Below are positions 56,030 through 64,000 of a DNA stretch of 64,000 nucleotides, piece by piece. The DNA is taken from positions 29,165,410 through 29,229,409 of the forward strand of contig CM055107.1 of assembly GCA_029204225.1 (NCBI GenBank). Direction: 5' to 3'. The notes beneath the pieces were generated by a model. That model saw only the letters and a program-made list of their open reading frames with translations. It ran no database searches and had not been told where the DNA came from. Each line of letters opens with the position of its first letter. Position 1 is the first letter of the stretch. The position numbers were made by a program, and so were the translations under genes. Origin of the DNA: Diphasiastrum complanatum (Eukaryota; Streptophyta; Lycopodiopsida; Lycopodiales; Lycopodiaceae).

Positions 56030-57956
56030 AATGTGGATCCTGAAAAAACTTTGATCTTCAGATTTAACATATTGTTAAATCTGAGATGTTGCTCTTTTGA
56101 TAGAGCTTTCGTGAAGTAATCCGCTGCCATGTAGTTTGTTCTGCAAAAAATTAGTTCTACTTCCTTGTTGTGCACTTTCTCTCTAAGGTAATGATACCCG
56201 ATTTCTATATGTTTGCTTCAAGAGTGAAATCTCGGATTAATAAAAAGTGCTATTGTGCTTTGATTGTTAGAATAGATTGTTGTAGGAAGTGTTTGTGTAA
56301 GATTGAGATTTGCAAGAAGTTGCCTTAGCCAGATCGCCTCTTTGGTTGCATTTGTGGTAGCTATGTATTCGGATTTCGTTGATGATAATGCAACTGAGGT
56401 CTGCTTTCGACTGTTCCATGAGATTGGGCCAAAAGTTGATTTTCTGGTGTCGACATCTCCTGCCCAATCCGCATCTGTGTAGGCTTCAAGGATGTTGGTA
56501 GTTTTTTGCTGCCTCCATAGCAGATGCTGGGAGTTTTTGTTGCTTGGATGTACTTCATGACCTTTGTTAGCACTTTCCAATGAACTACGCCTGGATTTGA
56601 TAGGAACTGGATGAGTGTACTAATTAAATATGCAAGGTCTGTTCGCGTGCAGATCATTGCGTACATCAGTGAGCCGATGGTGGATTGAAACGGGTAGCGC
56701 TTCATCTCCTCCTTTTCTACCTCAATTTGAGGAGACTGTTCCTTTGATAGCTTTAGTCCAGAGTCGAGTGGAAAGGGACTGGGTTTGCAGTTGGCCCTTC
56801 CATACTTTCCAACACGTTGTTGAGATATCATTGCTGACTGATAAAGATTAGTCTGCTAGGTCGATCTCATTGAATTTGGATTCCAAGACAATAGTGGGCT
56901 ACACCCATGTCAGTCATCTTGTATTCCTGGGCCAGCATGCATTTTGTATCTTTCATCAGATTCAGATTATTACTGAATAAGAGTGTATCATCTACGTAGA
57001 GAGTGATGATGATGAAGTGATATGATACAGACTTGAAATAGACATTCAAGTCTACCGAGTTTAGAATGAAACCATTCTCTATCAGAAATGCGTTGACCTT
57101 CTGGGACCAGGCTCTGGGTGACTGTTTCAGCCCATAGAGCACCTTGTGAATTCTACATACAAGGTGCTGTTGCTTGCCATTTTCGTATCCCTTTGGCTGC
57201 GTCATATAGATTTCCTCTTCAATGGTTCCATTGAGGAAAGCGGTCTGGACATCCATCTGGTGGACTTCGAGATTTGTTGCGGCTGCAAAGGAGAGGAGTA
57301 GGTAGATTGAAACATGTTTGACAACTGGGCTGAAGGTTTATGAATAATCCAAATCTGGAATTTGGGAAAAGCCTTTAGCAAACTAGCCTGGCCTTGTAAT
57401 GATTTAGCCTTCCTTCAACGTCGTACTTCACCTTGAATATCCATTTGCATGGAATTGGGTTACGATCTTTTGGCGGCTTAGTGAGTGTCCATGTTTGATT
57501 CTCCATAAGAGAATTAAATTCGGTGTCCATCACTGATTTTCACTGGTCAGCATCAGGAGTAGACATTGCCTCAAAAACGGTGGTTGATTCCTACAAAAAG
57601 TAGCAGACCAAATCATCCATAAATATGGATGGAGACTGTCTGGACCTATTCGACCTTTTGGGTTGAACTTCGGTCCTCTGATGTGGGTTGACTCTTTGAG
57701 GTTCTGACTCATTGTCTGAGTCAGCGTCGAGATTCTGTAGTTGACTCTTTGGATTGGAATTGACTGGTTGCTCGATTCCAGAGTCAGATTTATTAACAAC
57801 TTTCCCTTTGTGGTCGAGGAACTGGTCTTTCACAAAAATGACGTCTCTACTGGTGAATGCCTTCTCGGTATCCAAATTGTAGAGCTTGTATGCCTTGTGG
57901 TCTAGGGAATAGCCGATGAAAATCATTTTCTTGATCTTATCATCTAGCTTTCTTCT
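56030..57956 (-). pseudogene. Copia integrase end, RT and RNase H
   Basis: Sense order: integrase C-terminus (KMIFIGYSLDHKAYKLYNLD), decayed RT start, then open RT (57256-56867) with MDVQTAFLNGTIEEEIYMTQ, VLYGLKQSPRAW and the catalytic LYVDDTLLF. Next is the RNase H connection (MYAMICTRTDLAYLISTLIQ) and RNase H with AYTDADWAGD, SSTKSEYIATTNATKEAIWL and AADYFTKALS. Frameshifts near 56600-56850 and 57300-57530 break it; catalytic residues of RT and RNase H are still present. Confidence 0.88.
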
Positions 57957-58639
57957 TTGAAATCTCTCACACTCCCTCTTCAACTAGTTTTGGCATAGTT
58001 TTGAAAATAAAACTTTGATCCAACTTTAGAATGATCTACATCCTAAGTATAGATCTCCTTTCTAAGGTTCTAAAGTATCTTTCATAATTGATATAGAGAA
58101 TATTGTCCAAATTGGACGCTTCACTATTTCTTACATCAATTTTACACATCAAGATATAACTAGAACGTGAAGAACCAAATAGAATGTGAATGAAATGATA
58201 ATTCCATGTTTCAAACTTGGAACTCTCTGGAAATTACAGCAACCAAACAATAAATGTGAGTGATGACCATTTGCTTGCTTGTCTCCTCCAACTTTGTCCT
58301 TTCTTGATATGTCTCCACCATAAAACTCCATGAATGAGCCTCCATCTCCATCTTGCCACAAGAACCCATCAAACCCTTGAAAATCCATGAGTAGGTGAGT
58401 ACATTAATGATGCAAATCCAGCACCACATGACTCCATAAACCAAGTAGGTTGCACTAGTCCATCTTCAAGATCTACTTGACACAAGAAAATGACCATGAA
58501 TTCACCAAAAATTGACAATCTCCAAGTATTGGCACCAATAGCTCAACATTTGAGAGCTTAGCCATGAATGAGTGAAATAATGAACCTCCATTAGCTTCAT
58601 TTCCATCAGTAGTACAACTCCAACAATAAGATAATGCAA

Positions 58640-59600
58640 GACAATGTAGCTAGTTTGTCCATATCTTGACAATTTGCACACATTCACATGAAATAGCTCA
58701 AACATGAGATAGAACAAGTAAAGTAAAATTTAAAAACACTTCCTTGCTGCTCCTCTGACCTTACTTGAGTCTTCAATAAGCTGCAAAAATAGATCCATAA
58801 CATCTTTGCCAAATAACCCTCCTTTGATGCTCTTGACTACCTCCAAATTGCCACCTTTCCTTTTGTGTTGTTGAAGCCCTTTGAGACCAACCTCTTGATC
58901 ATAAACATAACCATCAAAGTCATTGAACAAACTTTGTTTTCCAAATCCATTACTTGATTTTCCAGCATGAAAACCATGAGAACCAATATCCATTTGCATA
59001 GCATCATCTACACAAGAAAATTCTCCAAAACATGTGAGTAAAGCAAAGTGAGTCGCATCCACTTGCTTACCTTTATCTTGATCATCAAAGATATCAAAGA
59101 TATGAATATCTTTAGACCTGAACCTCTGGAAATACTCCCTCTCAAACATATAATCTAGATCCAACAAGATCTCATGAATGCTTGATCTCGAATTTCCACA
59201 AAGGTTAGTAAAAACAATGTCACCATCATAAATCAAAAGATAGATTCCAAAATTTCCATCCAACATGAACTAAAGTAGCTGAAGATGAGTATCAAACCTA
59301 ATAAATCCAGCCCTCTTGAGTCCATAAAAAACCTCAATAAGCTCACCAATGAGATCTCCCTTTCCTTGAAGAAATTGCCTCTCGACTTGCTCCATGTAGT
59401 CTTCTCCAGGCAACCTTTTGCCATCTTGATCATGAGTGATCAATTCACAATCATAGAATCCTTTGAGTTGATGAAGAGATGTGAGATCCATGTCTTGGAT
59501 CTTCTCAAGAACCAATCTTCCATTGCTCTTTCCTTCATAAGACTCCCTCTTAATGATTGCATCATAAGAAGTAGAAATCTAAGAGATACTGATCAAACAT
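58640..59600 (-). CDS. Extra coding segment of the Copia family, copy 3
   Basis: Homologue of the segment at 20.7-21.7 kb. Open pieces: 59515-59270 (DLTSLHQLKGFYDCELITHD, RQFLQGKGDLIGELIEVFYG) and 59266-58730 (LDGNFGIYLLIYDGDIVFTN, REYFQRFRSKDIHIFDIFDD). Only a TAG near 59270 separates them where copy 1 has Tyr. Copy 3 keeps Glu where copy 1 has a stop. The disabling mutations thus differ between copies, so the common ancestor was open here. Confidence 0.6.
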
Positions 59601-59967
59601 GAACCAAAACATAAAATATGGTTGTTGTCCATACAATTACAGTACCCTACTGTATTTCACACGTAAATAGCAAATAAATGACCATTCTACACATAAGATT
59701 GCAAGATATCACCAAGATAGTGCACCAATGAGTAGGAGAACCCAAAGAGAACCATGTATAATGATGAAATGAGAGGTAGAAGAGAGAAGATATGTCTCTC
59801 CACGAGTTACATCCTTTTATAGAGTGTCCAAACCCTATTTGGCCACTTGGCTTTCCCTCCAAAATGTAAACCCTACTAATTTTGGGTCTAGATTCAATGT
59901 ACCCAAAGTTCAAATTTGAATCTCTCTCAAACTCGACTACCAACTTTCCCACACTTTCAAAAAGTGT
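59586..59967 (-). mobile_element. Truncated LTR of Copia copy 3
   Basis: About 380 bases alignable with the LTR at 46916-47452 (shared tgtccataca, gtatttcacacgt, ttgcaagatatca, cactttc.aaaagtg). The PBS-side 130-odd bases are missing, and it is joined directly to the extra coding segment. Confidence 0.7.
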
Positions 59968-60095
59968 TTATTGAATGTATTTTAAACTAATATAACTTCA
60001 AAAAGTTTATCTCTAAGTCTAAAATGAGTTTTGGCCTCTTATTGACAATTTACCAAAATATGACTAAACTAGACTAAACTAGTTGAAATCTCTCA

Positions 60096-61642
60096 TAGAT
60101 AGTACTTGGTCTCCTACTCATTCATGCCTCCACTCCTTCCAACATTTTCCTTGATGGAGTACATACTCATCCCTCGCTTAATTGAGACTCGATTTCTCAT
60201 ATGAACATCAGATGGCATCTCTGTTATGATTTTTTGTGCATGCAATTAAAACAGAAGCCTGGAACAAAACCTTTTGATTGAAAGTTAAGAGCATCACTAC
60301 TCGAAAATATTATGCTTGCATATTGAAGAACAAAAATTGTCATAACAAGAGTTGACTACCTCCAAACAATGCATTTTTCAACCAATTTAACTTCAGCCTT
60401 TACATCCATTGTGAGTATAGGCTCCATAAAGGATATTAAGCCAAAGAAAAGATGTTTTTCCTAGTTGGATCCACTATGAGTGTAGTCAAATATTTGTGTA
60501 GAGTCTAAGTGAGTCCTCCACAGACTAGGGTTAGTTAGATCATGCATACTTCCAATTAATAATTTTTAGGATTCTCTTCATGAAAGATAATACTTGAAAA
60601 CAACAAACCAAGCCGCAATTTCTTGAACTTATTGAATAAAATACATCCAATGTTAGACCACTCATTTACTTGCTGATAACTTTTTAAAGTATTCAAAATT
60701 AAGCAATACTAGCATAATTATAGGCTTAAAAGTACCCTTGCATTGATCCCAAGGTCATTTGGCTTTTCTTTTGAATCTGGCCAGCACATGAGCAGCTTTC
60801 CTCTTAATTACATGGCACAATAGTAGTCATGATGGCTTTGGAAAAATTGTTGAATCTTAAGGTTGATGCAACCAAGACATGATCACATCTAAACGATGAT
60901 CCTTTTCATCCCTTGAAATTTCTTGGGACTAGATGGATGAATCCATTCCAATCAAAATATTTATTTATTTGTTTGGAAAACATAAAGTTACTATTAGATA
61001 TGGACAAAATGTACATAAGCAAGATAAATAACAACCCAAGTTGATCAAGTCAAGTTCTGAACCGCATTTTGGCTCTTAACCTTTTATGATAGTCAAGTTG
61101 TTATAGCATATCGTTTTGGGTGAACCAAAAACCCTAATCCTAGCTCTGCCTATAAGTAGGAATGTGACACCATTTTGTAATCACTTTTCACTTGTATGAT
61201 TAGAGATTGAGAGAGAGAGAAGAAAAATTTTCCTACTTTTGTGAAGTCCTCCTATTTTGACGTTGTATGCTTCCTTGTGGATGTTTGAATGCTTGATTGA
61301 CATTTCCTAATCATGCTATCACATTTAGATTGATCATTAGATCAAGCTTGAATCCTCTTAATCCATAAAATCAAACAATAGTCAAATAGGTGTTAAAAAT
61401 CACTTTTGGAGAGATCATTAAGATCCATAGGTAGGTTCCATTTCATTGTTCCCCTCCCTTGAGAAGATAAGCCTCAGGAGGAGAATATTAGAGCTCAAAG
61501 AGCCTAAGTAACTCAAGAAAGCCAGATCCAAGAAGAGGATCTTCACCATACCAAAACCCCAAAAAGAGCCAAGGAGAATGTCAAGCATCTCACCCCTCAT
61601 CTAAGCCATTCCACATCTAGATCTTATGCCAAGATTGAGTTA
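60096..61642. other. No gene recognised
   Basis: AT-rich sequence. A transcript-leader-like stretch with a GA-rich 'attgagagagagagaag' at about 61210 precedes the plus-strand Copia fragment and might be part of an LTR, but no boundary is visible. Confidence 0.35.
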
Positions 61643-62262
61643 ATGGCTAGAAAGCAAGTTGTGATAGGTCTTCCAAGCTCCTTAAAAAGTATCAATCATG
61701 TTTGTGAGTCTTGTGCTTTGTCAAAGTCACATAGACGATCTACATCTAGATCTACAAAGTCTTTTCAGGTTGTACATTCAGATATTCATGGAATTACTAC
61801 AATTAGCAATTGTGGAGCTAAGATGTATGTAACTTTCATTGTTGATTTTAGTAGATTTTGTTGGATATAGCTAGCAAAGATGAAGTGTAAGATGTCTTTG
61901 TTAAGTTCAAGAATGCAAGGGAGAACCAATTTTCCACAAGGATCAAGTGCTTAAGGAGCGACAGTGGTGGTGACTACATATCTACCAAGTTCAAGGCTTT
62001 TTGTGATGAGCATGGAATCAAGAGGGAGTATACACCACAAAGGACCCCACAACAGAATGGAGTGAATGAAAGGAAGAATAGGACTTTATGTGAAAGTGCC
62101 AAATCCATGAGGTTAAGTGCTAACCTTGATAAACCATTTTGGGATCAAGCTTTGTTGTATGCTAATTTCTTGTGCAATAGGTGGCCGAGTGCTATTTTGG
62201 ATGGAAGGACACCTTTTGAGATGCTATTTAAGAGGAGGCCGAGTGTCAACTTTTCTAAGAAC
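61643..62262 (+). pseudogene. Copia integrase fragment, copy 4
   Basis: Plus-strand homologue of the integrase at 45.2-46.2 kb. 61643-61870 reads MARKQVVIGLPSSL, CESCALSKSHR and VVHSDIHGITTISN, keeping the first catalytic Asp that copy 2 lost. A premature stop after RFCWI and shifts break the middle. 62062-62250 resumes with NRTLCESAKSMRLSANLDKP and RTPFEMLFKRRPSVNF. It ends abruptly at about 62262. No gag, RT or LTR was found beside it. Confidence 0.85.
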
Positions 62263-63269
62263 AAGGCAGTTCCCTCTTTAGGCCCTCCAAAGTAATTAAT
62301 AAGGATAATAGGCCAACAAGGGCCCAAAGTAGCCTAAATAATACTTAACAAGGGCTAACTATCCCTCAAGATAGTTAAGTTTAGTTAAGTGAGAGCATCG
62401 TCTATAACTAGACAAGAGACATCAATTTTTGGATCTTTTGGCTCATTTGCAAGTGAGAGCTTCTTGCTTCCTCCTTGTGAATGTGAGCCATAAGGATCTC
62501 CATTGCTAGGTCTCATGTGCCCTATCTACATGAATCCATGCTCATTTACATTGCTTTGTACTCTTCTTTTCATTTCTATTGTAATTCTATGGAGATCTTT
62601 GTGTTTCTAGCTTTATATGGATATGCTATCTTGAATGCTTTGTACTTTTCTTGCTCTTAGCTATACTTCCATTGTAATTGCTATTAGCTTATATTTGGCA
62701 CATGACATTTCTTTGTATTAGAGCATAGATCCTAAATTCATGATGACTCTATGTGAATTTCATTAGATTTGATAAGTTTATTGCATTTGTAGCTTTCTTT
62801 TTGCTAATTTTCATTAGAGGAGTTCCAAGCACCAAAAGGGCTATTTGTCAAGATGCTTTTATTGACTATTCAACTATTCAATGTACATGTGGCCCAATAA
62901 AGTTTTTACACCTGTGAAAGAACGTAACGTTGTTTGTCGATCTAAAAAAATTTGGAGTTTTCCGGTAATATTTTGAGCATTTCGAAACTCCCGTTGGGCA
63001 GGGTCTGGAATTGTGATTTGACAATACTTGCTGCTCGCAAGACTCCTAGCTGCCCGACTCTTAAAACTTATGGTTAGCAGTAATATGTTTTGAGCAAAGC
63101 ATAGTTAAACAAACTTACATGTTTTAAAGAGGGCCAACCTACAAAAAGCTGCAAAACATCATCTACAACAACATCAACCATTAAACTACAGATGAGTAGA
63201 ACAACAATAGATTTTATAGACATTTTTGATATTTTTTATAGAATCATAATCAATATGTGATCATTTCAA
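62263..63269. other. No gene recognised
   Basis: AT-rich and T-rich sequence without motif. The stretch at 62400-62720 looks like transcribed leader or LTR sequence by composition only. Confidence 0.35.
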
Positions 63270-64000
63270 TGTATTCTACGCAAAGAGTAGATCATTTTTG
63301 CTTTTTACCTCATCTCCATCCGAGTTCAAATAAGAAAGTTATGGCTAATCAAAGATTTTGATGATGTGGCATATCGCCATGACGCGAGAATAGACCAATT
63401 TTTCTTACCAGAATGCAGATTCTCGCATGGTGGAGAATTTCCAATGTATTCTACATGAAGAGTAAATCATTTTTGCTATTTACTTCATCTCGATCCAAGT
63501 TCAAATAAGAAAGTTATGGCTAATCAAAGATTCTGATGTTGTGGCATATCGCCATGACACGAGAATAGACAAGTTTTTTTTTACCAGAATGCAGATCCTC
63601 GCGTGGTGGAGATATTCCACATCATCAAATGCGACATCATCCAATAATATAAATGCCACATCATTAAATGCTTATCTTGTACTATAAATCTTTGATCTAC
63701 CATTAATTTCTTATCTGAACTCTGATAGAGATGAGGCCAAAAGCAAAATTGATCTACTCTTTGCATAGAATATGATGATGTGGCATATCGCCATGACGTG
63801 AGAATGGACAAGTTTTTTTTTACCAGAATGTAGATCCTCGCGTGGTGGAGATATTCCACATAATCAAGTATCGCGTCATCAAAAGCTTATCTAGTACTAT
63901 AAATCTTTGATCTACCATAACTTTCTTGACTGAATCTAATAGAGATGAGGCCAAAAGCAAAATTGATCTACTTTTTGCATAGAATATGATGGAATATTCG
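63270..64000. repeat. Array of inverted and hairpin repeats
   Basis: Two modules alternate. Module A (about 85 bp, agagtagatcatttttgct…) is forward at about 63270-63356 and 63447-63527, and reverse-complemented at about 63684-63769 and 63901-63988. Module B (about 90 bp, starting near tgatgtggcatatcgccatg) is present three times in one direction (about 63357, 63528 and 63770). Each B is itself an imperfect hairpin: gatgatgtggcatatcgcca pairs with tggtggagatattccacatc. The array runs into the window edge. Confidence 0.8.

Larger units (their letters stand above)
54200..57956 (-). mobile_element. Copia element in pol-LTR-gag order
   Basis: On the minus strand, integrase end, RT and RNase H (57956-56030) are followed by one LTR (55166-56020) and then by a decayed PBS and gag (55075-54240). 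So a single LTR lies between a 3' half and a 5' half. The gag and pol halves may come from neighbouring tandem copies or from a one-LTR circle. It is cut at 57957 by Copia copy 3 and at about 54200 by the gag-only element. Confidence 0.75.
57957..60095 (-). mobile_element. Copia derivative copy 3, permuted
   Basis: Plus-coordinate order: 3' non-coding part starting ttgaaatctctca (57957), extra coding segment (about 58640-59600), truncated LTR (59586-59967), then the first 130 bases of the 3' non-coding part again up to ttgaaatctctca (60083-60095). In copy 1 these two 3' pieces are contiguous through that same 13-base word. Gag and pol are absent. So the copy is a permuted circle-like unit of 2.1 kb. 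Confidence 0.7.

Noticed and set aside
63270-64000. CRISPR-like array
   Set aside because: Repeats are long, unequal and partly inverted with no uniform spacers, and the genome is a plant.

Overview
This is a stretch of a eukaryotic nuclear genome, almost certainly a land plant. It has GT/AG-spliced plant genes, plant-type Ty1/Copia and Ty3/Gypsy retrotransposons, an L1-like LINE, and many microsatellites. The long TE-filled introns suggest a large genome such as a fern or gymnosperm, but the sequence alone does not fix the lineage. No bacterial operons, CRISPR arrays or tRNA/rRNA genes were seen.

Two cellular genes are supported. (1) A minus-strand gene whose first exon (17.1-17.5 kb) carries a plastid-transit-like leader and the first membrane segment of an LptF/LptG (YjgP/YjgQ) permease. 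Matching downstream pieces (helix after TM3, then jellyroll strands) lie at 4.0, 3.8, 3.5 and 0.2-0.46 kb, so the gene would span more than 17 kb with the LINE inside an intron; the TM2/TM3 exons were not found. (2) A complete seven-exon minus-strand neprosin-family gene (DUF239 plus its activation-peptide domain) at 36.2-38.8 kb.

Most of the rest is transposon. 7.1-7.9 kb: decayed Gypsy RT/RNase H. 9.1-15.0 kb: a LINE with two tandem ORF1 copies, a mostly deleted endonuclease and a long open RT ORF ending in a PIP-box-like motif. 19.9-24.3 kb: a Copia derivative fused to an extra, unrecognised coding segment. 24.3-31.6 kb: a minus-strand Gypsy element with 5' LTR and tRNA-Asp-type PBS that has lost its RT core and half of RNase H. 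31.6-33.2 kb: Copia fragments in scrambled order and opposite strands. 43.0-43.4 kb: chromovirus integrase tail with chromodomain. 44.1-47.5 kb: Copia copy 2 with LTR, PBS, integrase and the extra segment. 51.4-54.1 kb: a gag-only Gypsy-type element. 54.2-58.0 kb: Copia parts in the order pol-LTR-gag. 58.0-60.1 kb: a third copy of the extra-ORF Copia family in circularly permuted order. 61.6-62.3 kb: a fourth, plus-strand integrase fragment. 63.3-64.0 kb: an array of imperfect hairpins.

The most notable signals are the extra coding segment shared by three Copia copies, whose length differences in the coding part are all multiples of three; the LINE with duplicated ORF1 and a C-terminal PIP box; and several independent retroelement loci whose parts are permuted as if derived from one-LTR circles or tandem dimers.
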